64,000 nucleotides of DNA from an uncultured Mucilaginibacter sp. (lineage in GTDB: Bacteria; Bacteroidota; Bacteroidia; Sphingobacteriales; Sphingobacteriaceae): assembly GCF_913773635.1 (NCBI RefSeq), contig NZ_CAJYGQ010000001.1, positions 124,001-188,000 on the forward strand, given 5' to 3'. The position numbers were made by a program, and so were the translations under genes. The number at the start of each line of letters is the position of its first letter. Positions within the stretch are counted from its first letter, which is position 1. A model generated the notes under the pieces. That model was not told where the DNA came from. It saw only the letters and a list, made by a program, of their open reading frames with translations, and did no database searches. Of this stretch, positions 36,469-46,721 are shown in pieces.

Positions 36469-36481
36469 GCCAAAGACGGTG
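36450..36481. terminator. Possible terminator overlapping the protease stop
   Basis: CACCG (36450-36454) with CGGTG (36477-36481) and an inner CTTTG/CAAAG pairing form an imperfect hairpin around the stop codon. A T-run (ATTTTTTG) follows about 10 bp later. Moderate support, shared by two convergent genes. Confidence 0.35.
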
Positions 36482-36522
36482 CTTAAGGCCAAATTTTTTG
36501 CTTATAAATAAGCTGAAATTTT

Positions 36523-37242
36523 TTAGCTGTTGAATTCAAATTGCTCTTTGAACTTTGCCACTTGCCTGCGTGATACTTCGGTTGTAAAGCCATCACTTAA
36601 TGTAAGCCTCAGCCGGTTTCCCAATGATAAATTAACCTTTACAACGTGCCTTAGGTTTACAATCTGCTGCCGGTTTATGCGTATAAAATGTTTGGGGTTA
36701 AGTGTTTCTTCCAATTGCTGCAAAGTGCGCAACATAAGCGGACTTTGATTGCCAAAAAATACCTGTATATAATTGCCTTTCGATTCAAAATATCTGACAT
36801 CTTTTAAGGGCACCAGCCACGCTTTGTGCTGGTCTTTAATAAATATCCGGTTATCCTCATCGCTTGTTTTATCCGGTAATTGCTTAGAGCCAAAATGCGC
36901 TGAAGCTTTAAGTATGGCTTTCGCTAACCGCTCCGGGGCAATTGGTTTTAGCACATAATCAATTGTATGATAGTCAAACGATTGTAGGGCATACTGCTCA
37001 AATGCTGTAGTGAATATTATTGCAGGTAAACAGTCAAGTTTTTCAAGTAAATCAAAACCGGTTGCACCGGGCAGGTGAATGTCTAAAAATACCAAGTCCG
37101 GATTCGTAAGCTTGATTAGTTCTATTCCCTTATCAGCGGAGTCTGCCTCGCCAATAATATTGATGTTGCCATGAGTACGCAGTAATTCTTTAAGTTCCAC
37201 ACGGGCCAACCTCGAATCTTCAACAATTACAGCTTTAATCAT
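36523..37242 (-). CDS. LytTR-family response regulator
   Basis: A 239-residue regulator with an N-terminal receiver (acidic ED pair, phospho-acceptor Asp in LVFLDIHLPGATG, YVLKPI) and a C-terminal LytTR DNA-binding domain (about 135-235, DVRYFESKGNYIQVFF and FIRINRQQIVNLRHV). It activates or represses genes on phosphorylation. It overlaps the kinase gene by 4 bp. In Bacteroidota such pairs often regulate the neighbouring transport or hydrolase gene; here that is the alpha/beta hydrolase. Confidence 0.95.
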   Translation of the reverse strand: MIKAVIVEDSRLARVELKELLRTHGNINIIGEADSADKGIELIKLTNPDLVFLDIHLPGATGFDLLEKLDCLPAIIFTTAFEQYALQSFDYHTIDYVLKPIAPERLAKAILKASAHFGSKQLPDKTSDEDNRIFIKDQHKAWLVPLKDVRYFESKGNYIQVFFGNQSPLMLRTLQQLEETLNPKHFIRINRQQIVNLRHVVKVNLSLGNRLRLTLSDGFTTEVSRRQVAKFKEQFEFNS

Positions 37243-38273
37243 TTTATTATTGTAATAGTAACATTTACATAAGGGGACTCCTCTGTCACATTGAGGGTTG
37301 CGTTGTTGCCATAAAGCAATCTAAGCCTTTCTTTGATATTGTTAAGGCCAATGCCAAGGCTATCTTCCAGCCGGTTGTTTATAGCTAAGGTGCCGGTATT
37401 AGTAACCATTAAAATTAATTTATTACTATTACGGCTGATGTTAACTCGTATTTCGCCACCATTATTTTGTAGTGCAATGCCATGCTTAATAGCATTCTCA
37501 ACTAACAGCTGCAGTACCATGGGCGGAATAGAATCCGCAAGGCAAGCGTCATCTACATTAATGTGGTAAGTAAGCTTGTCTTCATATTGAATTTTAACCA
37601 GTTCAAGGTATTGTTTAAGTATATCAACCTCCTCGGCCAAGTTAATTTCCCGGCCGTCTGTATGCTGTAAAGCATGCCTGAATATTTCCGAAAAGCGGGT
37701 TAAAGTTTGTCTCGCCAGGCTTGGATCCTCTAAAATTAGCGCCCTTATATTATTTAGGGAATTGAACAAAAAGTGCGGATTTATTTGAGCCCGCAATGTG
37801 CCTAACTGAGCTTGCCTTACCTCGGCCTCAAGCTTCCATTTTTCTACCTCCGTTGAGTGATAGCGCCTTACAAGGTAGTAGCCAAGGTAAACAGAATCCC
37901 ATGCCAGCATTATACCCATTAACGGAACAATTTGAAACAGTATTGGCATTATTGATAGCGGCTTGTTCCCTAAAAAAGGCAGCATCATAATTATGAGTAT
38001 TACAAGCCATAACGCCGCTTGTACAAAGGCCGATGCAAATAAAAATGCAACAAGTCTAGTTGCATTAATTTCAATCGTTGCTTTGTATCTTCTAAAGTAG
38101 GCACGATAAAGGCTGGTAACCGCAAAGCCTCCGGCGCACATACCGGCCAGGTTCAAGTACAAATTAACGTTACTGAACGATCCGCTGGAGTACTGAGCAA
38201 TCCAGTTGAGAAAGCCGATGAGCAACCAGCAGCTAATTTGAACTGGCCAAAACCATGACTGTTTCTTGCTCAT
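37239..38273 (-). CDS. LytS/YehU-type sensor histidine kinase
   Basis: A 344-residue kinase with four hydrophobic helices in residues about 9-135, a short coiled coil (STEVEKWKLEAEVRQAQ), and the His_kinase domain with LRAQINPHFLFNSLNNIRAL containing the phospho-accepting His. An ATPase domain follows (LQLLVENAIKHGI, GIGLNNIKERL). This is the usual partner of LytTR regulators; it overlaps the regulator gene by 4 bp and the hydrolase gene by 1 bp. Confidence 0.95.
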   Translation of the reverse strand: MSKKQSWFWPVQISCWLLIGFLNWIAQYSSGSFSNVNLYLNLAGMCAGGFAVTSLYRAYFRRYKATIEINATRLVAFLFASAFVQAALWLVILIIMMLPFLGNKPLSIMPILFQIVPLMGIMLAWDSVYLGYYLVRRYHSTEVEKWKLEAEVRQAQLGTLRAQINPHFLFNSLNNIRALILEDPSLARQTLTRFSEIFRHALQHTDGREINLAEEVDILKQYLELVKIQYEDKLTYHINVDDACLADSIPPMVLQLLVENAIKHGIALQNNGGEIRVNISRNSNKLILMVTNTGTLAINNRLEDSLGIGLNNIKERLRLLYGNNATLNVTEESPYVNVTITIIK

Positions 38274-39688
38274 TACTTTAACCGGGTTATCCAGCTGCTA
38301 ACTTTAACCAAAGCTGAGGGGTTAACGGTCTCTTCAATTTTTTCATACTCACTGCCAGACCCCGTGCTGGCCAGCTGAAAAAGATGGTTAAGTTTTGGTA
38401 AGGGTACAATTTCAAAATGTTTGTTTCTACCTTTTGTTAGGGCGACTTTTATACCGGCAAGGTTTGCCCTTTCCTGCACCTGCATATCTAGCGTTCCGTT
38501 AAGCGCTAGCACAGGGCAACGCAGCTTTTCAATGTTAACAGCAGGATTATATGCTATAAAGTATCTGAACCATGGAGTATAAATTTGGCTGGTTGTACGT
38601 TTTGCTACATCATCAATGCTTTGACCACCAAGGGCTTCTTTAGGTGTTGCCCTTAATTGCTGATATATTACCGTATCCATCTTTGCTTTAAAGGCAGCCT
38701 CGGGTAGGTTGTTAAACTGCCTCATTGCCTTAAATAGTTTGCTGTTGGTGGCTACAGATTGTGTTATGATATTTTCAGGCGCACCTGAAAGGCGCATTTG
38801 GTCAGTGCTTTGTTGCACCATAAGTTCATTGATAGGTACACCAGGCGCTGCCAGCAGTACAACAAACTTTACTTCATTATTGCGCGCGGCCACCATTGGA
38901 GCAATCATACCACCTTCGCTATGACCCATAAGCCCTATGGATACGCCTTTGAAATCAGCCCTCGACTGTAAGTAGTTAACAGCTGCTTCAGCATCATCTG
39001 CAAAATCTGCGCTGGTGGCAGTACCAAATTTTCCGGTAGATTTTCCAACACCTCTATCATCGTACCTCAATACCGCTATACCCTGTTTGGTCAGCCAATC
39101 GCTCCATACCAAAAATGGCCTGTGATTAAATTGCGCTACCTCCTCGTTACGATCTTGCGGACCCGATCCACTAATTAATATGACTACTTTTTCCGGCTTT
39201 TTACCTGTAGGTATAGTAAGCGTACCAGCGATTATGTTGCCGGCTTTCACATTGTTGAAAGTAATGTCTTCCTGCTTGTAAGGAAATGAGGTTGGATCTT
39301 GCGGGCGCTTAACTGATGCTTTTTTACTATCCGCGGGTTTGTTTGGTGTAAGTACAAGTGGCAGGCTTGCTGGGCCTTGTTTAAAGATGCCGTTAATTTT
39401 ATTACTATCAGCCTTAAACGTACCGGTATATTTCATACCAAACTTTGCAGCTTCTATGGTAAGCTCATTGTTGACGAATTGCGTTTTATCGGTTGCTATG
39501 CCTACTGCACCCTGATCGGGGCTATCCATGGTTGTTACATAGTCATTACCGCTTTTGGTAACGTGGAATACGACGTGCAAAGGGTTTTCACCAATTTTGA
39601 GGGTGCCATACCACGTACCGGTAATGGTTTGGGCATAAGTGGCAAGTGTAACAAGTACAAGGATGCAGGTTGAGAGTATCTTCTTCAT
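38273..39688 (-). CDS. Secreted alpha/beta hydrolase with N-terminal beta domain
   Basis: A 471-residue protein with signal peptide (LVLVTLATYAQ). Residues about 20-125 form a beta-rich domain (GTWYGTLKIGENPLHVVFHV), followed by an alpha/beta hydrolase of the BAAT/prolyl-oligopeptidase type. Visible catalytic features are the nucleophile elbow GHSEGG, the LISGSGPQDRNE oxyanion segment, an acidic residue near LALNGTLDMQV and a His in PKLNHLF. The substrate is probably an ester or peptide, not known. It is the first gene of the hydrolase-LytS-LytTR operon. Confidence 0.9.
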   Translation of the reverse strand: MKKILSTCILVLVTLATYAQTITGTWYGTLKIGENPLHVVFHVTKSGNDYVTTMDSPDQGAVGIATDKTQFVNNELTIEAAKFGMKYTGTFKADSNKINGIFKQGPASLPLVLTPNKPADSKKASVKRPQDPTSFPYKQEDITFNNVKAGNIIAGTLTIPTGKKPEKVVILISGSGPQDRNEEVAQFNHRPFLVWSDWLTKQGIAVLRYDDRGVGKSTGKFGTATSADFADDAEAAVNYLQSRADFKGVSIGLMGHSEGGMIAPMVAARNNEVKFVVLLAAPGVPINELMVQQSTDQMRLSGAPENIITQSVATNSKLFKAMRQFNNLPEAAFKAKMDTVIYQQLRATPKEALGGQSIDDVAKRTTSQIYTPWFRYFIAYNPAVNIEKLRCPVLALNGTLDMQVQERANLAGIKVALTKGRNKHFEIVPLPKLNHLFQLASTGSGSEYEKIEETVNPSALVKVSSWITRLK

Positions 39689-39895
39689 TTTGTTATTATT
39701 TAAGCCAAATATGCATGTGTGCTAAATTACTTAATAATAATTTGTGTTGAACGGCTACATAAAGTGATAGGCGGTTAAAACTGTTATCAAATGCCGGTAA
39801 TCAGTTACTGATTTGTGACAGTAAACCTCAATCTGTCCAATAAAAGTCAATTACACTAACTGCTTCAATGTGGCGTTATTTATTAAAGCTACCTT

Positions 39896-40351
39896 ATGAC
39901 CTGCAAAATACTCACTTTGATATCGGCCTTGTTTTTATTCTCCCAAATTAACACCTTATCTGCTCAATCTAAAGATTTTAAACATGTAAAGCTTGCACTT
40001 AACGCCGATACATGCTTTAAACAAGCGCTTGACTATCTTGAAAACCATGACTACTTTATTGAGGACGTAGATAAAGCCAGTGGTTTTATAAGGGCCAAGT
40101 TGTATACTAAAGACAAAAAAATTCTGACATCTAAAGTTGGAGAGCGTAGAACAGTCACCATGCGTTTTAGCACTATTGCTGGAGGAACTTTACTATCGCT
40201 TAACATGTATAGTGAAACTTTAAGATGGAGTGGCAGTGTACACAATAATGTGTTGTCTTATGAAGATGATGGCGTAGTTGAGCAACCAACCATATATAAA
40301 GCGTTTATAGATGATTTTTCAAGTGCGATAAGGCGAAGTACAGATTACTAA
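39896..40351 (+). CDS. Secreted hypothetical protein
   Basis: A 151-residue protein with a signal peptide (MTCKILTLISALFLFSQ, cleavage near LSAQSK). The rest is a small alpha/beta fold with VGERRTVTMRFSTIAGGTLLSL and a Trp-Ser-Gly strand, no Cys pairs and no recognised catalytic motif. I do not recognise it. It is an isolated plus-strand gene between two minus-strand operons. Confidence 0.75.
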   Translation: MTCKILTLISALFLFSQINTLSAQSKDFKHVKLALNADTCFKQALDYLENHDYFIEDVDKASGFIRAKLYTKDKKILTSKVGERRTVTMRFSTIAGGTLLSLNMYSETLRWSGSVHNNVLSYEDDGVVEQPTIYKAFIDDFSSAIRRSTDY

Positions 40352-40391
40352 AGAGTCGCCTGTCAAAGCTAGAGTGTACCTGCGTAAGAGG

Positions 40392-42110
40392 TTAGATATT
40401 TTTTTCCGAACATTCATTTAAACCGTTGACAGCACATATAAATGAGGAATGTACAAACGTTTGCGGAAAATTGCCCAACATCATGCTTTCTTGTAAATCA
40501 AATTCCTCGCTGAAATAGCCAACGTCATTGGCGCAGCTTTGTACCGCCTGTAATATGGCCTTTGATTTTTTAATGTTTCCTGCCAGAGCATAATGATGCG
40601 CCATCCAACAGCTGGCAGCCAAAAACACACCTTCTTTGGCCGAATCGAATTCAAGTAAATGCCGGCGATACAAGTTGCCTTCTTCGTAACGCTCTTCAAT
40701 AGTTGCTATTGTTTTTTGCAGATGGAAGTTAGCTGGCTCGTCAAAGCCAAAAGGTGCAAAAAGGGCACATGCTACATCAACCTCTTCCGATCCGGCATGC
40801 ACAGCGTAAGCACCGTAACTGGTTATACAGTTTTCCTTAATGAAGTTTCTGATAAGCCCGGCGTTATACAACCATCGTTCAGCTGTTTCGGTATTGGTTT
40901 GGTACGGAGCCATAACTTCTAAAGCGCGTGCTGCAAGTGCTTTGCTTGATGTATAATGCTGCACCTGCTCTTCTTCCCATATGCCGTTATCTTTCCTTTC
41001 CCAGTTTTTGCATATATAGTCTGCAATGGCTTCAACCGTTTCCCATTCGGGGCGTTCGCCAGTTTTTGCGTAAATGGCACCGCAAGCCAGCAGTATACTA
41101 GCCTCGGCATCTAATTGAAATTGATTTGCAGCGGCATTGCCTTCCGTCACAGGGCTGCTATTTTTGTAGCCCATCAAAGGCAGCTCTCTAACATCCGTGC
41201 TTATGGAACCATCAATTCCGTAAAAACAGGATACATGCGATTGATTGTTTTTCTTCATTGCACCTGATACAAATGACATGAACGCATACTCAACCTGTCC
41301 GTCAGTTTGCAAGGATACCAGAGATGAAGTGATGAGTGCTGCATCGCGCATCCATACATAACGATAGTCGTAGTTGCGCTTGCCACCAACAACTTCGGGT
41401 AGCGCTATAGTAGGTGCGGCAATGATACCGCCAGTAGGCTCGTAAACCAATTGCTGCAAAGCACGTAAAGAATTATGCACTTCGGACTCAAAAGAACCGC
41501 TGTAATCAATATGTTTTTCAATCTCTTTCCAAGCCGCCAAAGTAGATGCCAGCGCATCGTCAAGCATATTGCAATCAAGCTGTTCGCTGTTAATCAGGGC
41601 AACCCAGGTTGGTTCACCAGCCGGAACGTCAAATTGGATGACATCATCAACAATGTTTAGTTTATGTGAACAATGAAGCCACAACTGCTGCTGGGGCAAT
41701 ACAATGGTATGAGCAGATGCATGGTGCAGGCTCAAGGGGTTTAAGCCATAATCGCCTACCAACCGAACCCGCCCGGTAACAGTTGCCGGTGCCGGGCTTA
41801 TTTTACGGCATATGCCCTGAAATTTTGATGCAAGCGGCATAAAATCGGTAATTGACAGTTGGCCGCCATTTACGTTAAAGTTGGTTTGCAGCACACTGCT
41901 TCTGTCAATGAAAGCCCGGTCAACAAAAGTCTTGTTATCACATTCAATTTCCCAATATCCGCCTTTGTCCTCATCAATAAGCGATGATAAGAGAGCCGCA
42001 CGGTCAAAAGCGCCGGGGCAGTACCAGCTTATAATAGCATCTTTATCAAGCAGGGCACAGGTGTTACGGTCACTGAGTACCGCCAGTGACGAAATATCGG
42101 GTTGTTTCAT
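40392..42110 (-). CDS. Glycoside hydrolase family 15 protein (glucoamylase/trehalase-like)
   Basis: A 572-residue cytoplasmic protein (no signal peptide). The N-terminal trehalase-like beta domain starts with LAVLSDRNTCALLDKD. The (alpha/alpha)6 GH15 domain has DYRYVWMRDAALI, EGNAAANQFQLDAE and a KDNGIWEEE segment carrying the general-acid Glu of this family, plus the later LGNFPQTFVHSSFI. GH15 members of this type hydrolyse alpha-glucosides or trehalose and are common beside stress-related dehydrogenases. It lies downstream of the SDR gene and a terminator, in the same orientation. Confidence 0.92.
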   Translation of the reverse strand: MKQPDISSLAVLSDRNTCALLDKDAIISWYCPGAFDRAALLSSLIDEDKGGYWEIECDNKTFVDRAFIDRSSVLQTNFNVNGGQLSITDFMPLASKFQGICRKISPAPATVTGRVRLVGDYGLNPLSLHHASAHTIVLPQQQLWLHCSHKLNIVDDVIQFDVPAGEPTWVALINSEQLDCNMLDDALASTLAAWKEIEKHIDYSGSFESEVHNSLRALQQLVYEPTGGIIAAPTIALPEVVGGKRNYDYRYVWMRDAALITSSLVSLQTDGQVEYAFMSFVSGAMKKNNQSHVSCFYGIDGSISTDVRELPLMGYKNSSPVTEGNAAANQFQLDAEASILLACGAIYAKTGERPEWETVEAIADYICKNWERKDNGIWEEEQVQHYTSSKALAARALEVMAPYQTNTETAERWLYNAGLIRNFIKENCITSYGAYAVHAGSEEVDVACALFAPFGFDEPANFHLQKTIATIEERYEEGNLYRRHLLEFDSAKEGVFLAASCWMAHHYALAGNIKKSKAILQAVQSCANDVGYFSEEFDLQESMMLGNFPQTFVHSSFICAVNGLNECSEKNI

Positions 42111-42133
42111 GGGTTTTAGCGGCTAAAATAAAA

Positions 42134-42157
42134 GCCGGGCAGTAAGCACTGCCCGGC
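42134..42157 (-). terminator. Rho-independent terminator of the SDR gene
   Basis: A perfect 10-bp stem GCCGGGCAGT (42134-42143) and ACTGCCCGGC (42148-42157) with a 4-nt loop. On the minus strand it is followed by TTTTATTTTA. It lies 25 bp beyond the SDR stop, between it and the GH15 gene, and may limit read-through. Confidence 0.85.
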
Positions 42158-42181
42158 ATTGAATGGATGTTAAATAAAATC

Positions 42182-43081
42182 TTATGGGTGACCGTTACCA
42201 CCTGCGGCGCCATATACCTGACCGGTAGCATAGCTTGCATCAGCATCGGCCAACTGCACAAAAATGGAAGCTAGCTCTGCAGGCTGACCAGGACGGCCAA
42301 GCGGTGTAACTGATCCGAATTTTTCAATGGCATCCTGCGGCTGGCCTCCGCTTACTTGCAACGGGGTCCATACCGGTCCGGGTGCTACACCGTTAACACG
42401 AATACCTTTTGAGCCTAATTGTTTAGCCAGTGACTTTACATAAGCAACGTTGGCTGCCTTAGTTTGTGCATAGTCAAAGAGGTTCTCTGACGGGTCATAT
42501 GCCTGTACCGATGAGGTGGCAATTATAGCCGAACCCTCTGGCAAATGCGGCAATGCAGCTTTGGTTATCCAAAATGGTGCATAAATGTTGGTTTTGATGG
42601 TGGCATCAAATCCTTCTTCCGTAATGTCTAATATAGAGTCAATGGCTTGCTGCCTGCCGGCATTGTTTACCAGTATATCCAACCCGCCAAGTTCTGAAAC
42701 AGCTGTGGACACCAATTCTTTGCAAAATTCCGGATCGGTAATATCTCCGGGAATGGCTACACCTTTTCGTCCGGCTGCCTGTATTAAAGCAATTACTTCA
42801 TCGGCATCACTTTGTTCTTCCGGTAAATAGTTTATCACAACATCGGCACCTTCACGTGCATAAGCAATAGCGGTTGCCCTGCCAATGCCCGAATCACCGC
42901 CGGTAATAAGTGCTTTACGGCCTTGCAATCTTCCCGAACCTTTGTAACTTTCTTCACCATGATCGGGCAGTGGATCCATTTTTGAGGCTAAACCGGGTGC
43001 CTGTTGCGGCTGTCTGTTAAACGGAGGAGCTGGGTATTTACCCGCCGGGTTCTCCAGTTTTTTTTGTGTTGATTCTGACAT
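42182..43081 (-). CDS. Short-chain dehydrogenase/reductase (YghA-like)
   Basis: A 299-residue SDR with an N-terminal extension (about 1-50, rich in Pro and Gln) typical of the stress-linked YghA/YhdF subgroup. The cofactor motif TGGDSGIG, NNAG, the catalytic Ser in IATSS, YAQTK (Tyr and Lys) and the PGPVWTPL segment are all present. It reduces or oxidises small carbonyl compounds using NAD(P). Genes of this type often accompany GH15 proteins in general-stress clusters, as seen here. Confidence 0.94.
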   Translation of the reverse strand: MSESTQKKLENPAGKYPAPPFNRQPQQAPGLASKMDPLPDHGEESYKGSGRLQGRKALITGGDSGIGRATAIAYAREGADVVINYLPEEQSDADEVIALIQAAGRKGVAIPGDITDPEFCKELVSTAVSELGGLDILVNNAGRQQAIDSILDITEEGFDATIKTNIYAPFWITKAALPHLPEGSAIIATSSVQAYDPSENLFDYAQTKAANVAYVKSLAKQLGSKGIRVNGVAPGPVWTPLQVSGGQPQDAIEKFGSVTPLGRPGQPAELASIFVQLADADASYATGQVYGAAGGNGHP

Positions 43082-43407
43082 GTTTTTCTTAATAGATAAA
43101 TTTTGATGTTATGAAGCAACAGGCTTTTATAGTAATTGTTGAGATTATTGATATCTTTTATCATGCCGCGCTCGGCAGCTAAAATATGTGCGTACAAGTA
43201 TACCCTGCATATTAATTAAAATCTTTAAACATGGTCGTTGTAAGTAATATAGCCAGTTAACTAGGATATCAATTTAATTTAAAATTTAATTATCTATGTT
43301 TACTGCTTTTTCCTATAGCTGCACTACGGAGAGGGGCCTGACCGGGCTTTTTAAAATACGCACCTATTAACATTCATTTTTTATTTTTCAACTACTAATC
43401 ACTATTT
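43082..43407. other. Intergenic region before the second SusC gene
   Basis: 326 bp divergent region. A short hairpin (TGCCG 43164-43168, CGGCA 43173-43177) lies near the SDR start. A GC-rich patch followed by a T-run (around 43331-43352) precedes the SusC-like gene and may be part of a leader. No full TTTG/TAnnTTTG promoter and no small ORF could be supported. Confidence 0.4.
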
Positions 43408-46400
43408 ATGATCAAAACTTTACTGTTAAGTATTGTTGTGCTATTTTCATTTTCAAACATCTTTGCTCAGCAAAGAACAATAACCGGAAAGGTTACCGAA
43501 AGTGAAACAAGTGCAATACTACCCGGTGTTTCTGTTACCGTAAAAGGGACTACCATTGGGGTAAACACCAATAATGAGGGGCGCTATTCTTTAAGCGTTC
43601 CGTACAACGCAAGTGTGTTGGTTTTCACACAGGTTGGCATGCAAGCCACCGAAATAAGCATTAATAATCAAAATGTAATCAACGTTCAGCTTAAGCCCGA
43701 TAGCAGGCAGTTGGGCGAAGTTATTGTAAATGCTATAGGTGTTGAAACCCAACGCGATAAATTTGCCTCTTCTATTTCAACAGTAAAGGGTAAAAGCATA
43801 GCACAAAGCGGCGAAACCAACCTGCTAACCGGAATGAGCAATAAGCTATCGGGCGTTTTAATTACCCGAAACGGCGGCGACCCGGGCTCAGGCGGCTATA
43901 TACAGGTACGCGGACAAAATACAATTAACGGCAACGCACAACCCTTATTTATTGTAGACGGGATGCCGGTAAGCAATTCTAATGATAATTTGGGTGCCGC
44001 TGCTGCAAATGGTATTGTACAGCAATCGCGTATTAATGACATTAACCCTGAGGATATCGAAAGCATGGAGGTGTTAAAAGGCGCTTCCGCTGCAGCGTTA
44101 TGGGGTACCCGTGCGGCTAATGGCGTAATTATCATCAAAACCAAACGTGGTAGAAACACTAACGGAAAGTTAAATATTACCTATAAATCAACCGTTTCGT
44201 TTGATCGTGTAAATAAACTGCCTTCATTACAATCTGCTTACGGGCAGGGTTCCGGTGGGTTCTATAACCAGGGTAATAAAGTAAGCTTTGGTGATTTAAT
44301 TGCATCACGTAGAGGTGGAAGCGATACTTACATCACATCACCGGGTGCCGCAGGCTACCAGGGTTATGTTACCTTCCCTGACGGATCGCAGCGATACGCC
44401 ATAGCGTCAGGTAATGCGGCTAATCCACACGGTGGGAAAAATTCTACCGAAACTTACGACCATTATAAAGACATATTCAGAACCGGCCATTTTTGGGAAA
44501 ATAACCTTACGCTAAGTGGTGGTGACAGCAAATCAACGTTTTTGATGAGCTATGGCAATTTAACTCAAAATGGTGTTGCCAAAGCGTTTAGCAAATATGG
44601 CCGTAATACCGCCCGCGTTAATGCTGCTTCACAATTTAACAGCTGGTTGCGCGGATCTGCCAATATCAGCTATGCAAAAATTAATTCACAGCGCAACCAG
44701 GAAGGCGACAACGTGGATGGACTGATGCTGGCGGCCACCCGTACACCGGCCGATTTTGATAACCGTTACTATACCGGAACCTATACCAGCACAACAGGAG
44801 AGATGTTCCAAAATGCGCATGTATCATACCGCAATCCGTTAGGAAAAGACCTTGGGACGATATATGCCAATCCTATATGGAATTTGTACAATAATCGCAA
44901 CAGCAGCGATGTAGACCGTTTTACCGGAACTTTTGAATTGAACATTACGCCTGTAAACTGGCTAAACGTTACAGGCCGTGCAGGCATTGATAACTTTACC
45001 GATGACCGTACCGAGCGCTTTGCGCGCAACTCGGCTACGTTTCTAAATGGTTACTTATCAAAAAACCTGCTGATGGAAAAGCAGTTTAATACTGACGTTT
45101 TCGCCAGCGCTAACAAAACCTGGAGCGACCAGTTTAAAGGCACATTGCTGGTAGGTTTTAATTACAACAACAGACGACGCAGCACACGCTCAGATGCTAT
45201 CTCAAATTTAATTGTACCTACAGCACCTGATATTTTAACTAATGCACTTAACTCTAATTTAGTAGCCGGCAACACCACTTCACTCATAAGAACTTACGCA
45301 TACTACCTTCAAACTGATGTTGAAGCGCTTGATATGTTTTACCTGACCCTAACTGGCCGTAGCGAAAGTGCTTCAACCTTTGGCAATAAAACCAGCAGCA
45401 GCTTTTTCTTCCCGTCGGCAGCGCTGGCCTGGCAGTTAACTAAATTAAAAGCGTTCAATAATCTTACATTCCTTGATTTTGCCAAGCTGCGTGCAACCTG
45501 GGGACAGGTGGGTATACAGCCGCAACCTTATCAAAACTTTACAGTATTCAATCCGGCAATTTACGGTGATACGTTTACACGGGGACTGTCATCAGCAAGT
45601 TCACTTTACGGCGGGGGATACAGCCGAAGCTTTGTTGAAGGTAACGACTACTTAAAGCCTGAGCGTAAAACCGAAACGGAATTAGGCCTTGATTTACGCA
45701 TGTTTAAAAGCCGCGTAAATTTTTCAGCTACCGTTTACACCAACAAAACAAAAGATGTTATTCTATCGCTCAACGTACCAAACGAAACAGGCTTTACCGT
45801 GCGTAACACCAATGCAGCGGTATTGTCAAATAAAGGTATTGAGCTTGATGCAGGTGCTGACGTGTTAAATGTTAACGCCTTCAGATGGAACCTGTCGGCT
45901 AACTTTTCGGCTAACCGCAGCAAGGTAAATTCTTTGGCGGGTACTACGGTGTATACGTTGCCTGATGCCTTCCTGGGATTGGCCTCTTTGATACCGGGTC
46001 AGGCGTTTGGCTCGTTTTATTCTACCGATTTCCTCAAAGACGGATCGGGTAAGTATATTTTAGATAATAATGGTTTCCCTCAGCCAGGTATAAGTAATGA
46101 AATTGTGGGTAACCCTAATCCAAAATGGCAAGGAGGCTTGGGTACAACGCTATCCTACAAAAAACTGTCGTTGTACGTGCTATTCAGCAGGGTAGCAGGT
46201 AACGCAATTTTTAATGGTACACGTGGTTCGCTGTACAGCATAGGTACTCATGCTGATCAGGGGCAAACAGCCATTGCACCTGCAGGAGGTGTTAAAGATG
46301 TAAGTGGCGCGTTGATTCCGGCAGGTACTTCGTTTCAGGGCTATATTACCGATTTTGGCGCAGGCCCTGTAGCTATAAATCAGGCATGGTGGCAGGGACG

Positions 46401-46692
46401 TGGTTCGGCCAGTAACACGGCTTCGTACAAGCAATTTGTAGAAGATGGCAGTGCTACCCGTTTACGTGAAGTTACACTTACTTACACGTTGAACTCGCCT
46501 GCATTTCAGCGTTTAACGCATCTTGCTGCTGTAGATTTTAGCGTTACAGGAAGGAATCTGGTGCTTTGGACCAAGTACACCGGCGTTGACCCTGAGACTA
46601 ACGTAACAGGTGCCGGTCTGTCACGCGGTCAGGATTGGTTTAATAACCCTAACACCCGCTCCTTATTATTTTCATTACAAATCAGGTATTAA
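43408..46692 (+). CDS. SusC/RagA-family TonB-dependent receptor (second locus)
   Basis: A 1094-residue outer-membrane protein. Signal peptide (VVLFSFSNIFAQQ), carboxypeptidase-regulatory-like domain (about 22-100, GKVTESETSAILPGVSVTVKG), TonB-box-like LGEVIVNAIGVETQ, plug (QPLFIVDGMPVSN, MEVLKGASAAALWGTRAANG) and barrel ending LLFSLQIRY are visible. No STN domain is present. It pairs with the SusD-like lipoprotein 29 bp downstream. There is no glycoside hydrolase in the same unit, so the ligand cannot be predicted. Confidence 0.96.
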   Translation: MIKTLLLSIVVLFSFSNIFAQQRTITGKVTESETSAILPGVSVTVKGTTIGVNTNNEGRYSLSVPYNASVLVFTQVGMQATEISINNQNVINVQLKPDSRQLGEVIVNAIGVETQRDKFASSISTVKGKSIAQSGETNLLTGMSNKLSGVLITRNGGDPGSGGYIQVRGQNTINGNAQPLFIVDGMPVSNSNDNLGAAAANGIVQQSRINDINPEDIESMEVLKGASAAALWGTRAANGVIIIKTKRGRNTNGKLNITYKSTVSFDRVNKLPSLQSAYGQGSGGFYNQGNKVSFGDLIASRRGGSDTYITSPGAAGYQGYVTFPDGSQRYAIASGNAANPHGGKNSTETYDHYKDIFRTGHFWENNLTLSGGDSKSTFLMSYGNLTQNGVAKAFSKYGRNTARVNAASQFNSWLRGSANISYAKINSQRNQEGDNVDGLMLAATRTPADFDNRYYTGTYTSTTGEMFQNAHVSYRNPLGKDLGTIYANPIWNLYNNRNSSDVDRFTGTFELNITPVNWLNVTGRAGIDNFTDDRTERFARNSATFLNGYLSKNLLMEKQFNTDVFASANKTWSDQFKGTLLVGFNYNNRRRSTRSDAISNLIVPTAPDILTNALNSNLVAGNTTSLIRTYAYYLQTDVEALDMFYLTLTGRSESASTFGNKTSSSFFFPSAALAWQLTKLKAFNNLTFLDFAKLRATWGQVGIQPQPYQNFTVFNPAIYGDTFTRGLSSASSLYGGGYSRSFVEGNDYLKPERKTETELGLDLRMFKSRVNFSATVYTNKTKDVILSLNVPNETGFTVRNTNAAVLSNKGIELDAGADVLNVNAFRWNLSANFSANRSKVNSLAGTTVYTLPDAFLGLASLIPGQAFGSFYSTDFLKDGSGKYILDNNGFPQPGISNEIVGNPNPKWQGGLGTTLSYKKLSLYVLFSRVAGNAIFNGTRGSLYSIGTHADQGQTAIAPAGGVKDVSGALIPAGTSFQGYITDFGAGPVAINQAWWQGRGSASNTASYKQFVEDGSATRLREVTLTYTLNSPAFQRLTHLAAVDFSVTGRNLVLWTKYTGVDPETNVTGAGLSRGQDWFNNPNTRSLLFSLQIRY

Positions 46693-46721
46693 TCTAATTC
46701 CGGTTTGCATTTAAGCTATAT

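Noticed and set aside
42988..43197. 69-codon minus-strand frame at the SDR start
   Set aside because: It overlaps the SDR N-terminus in another frame and has no recognisable features.
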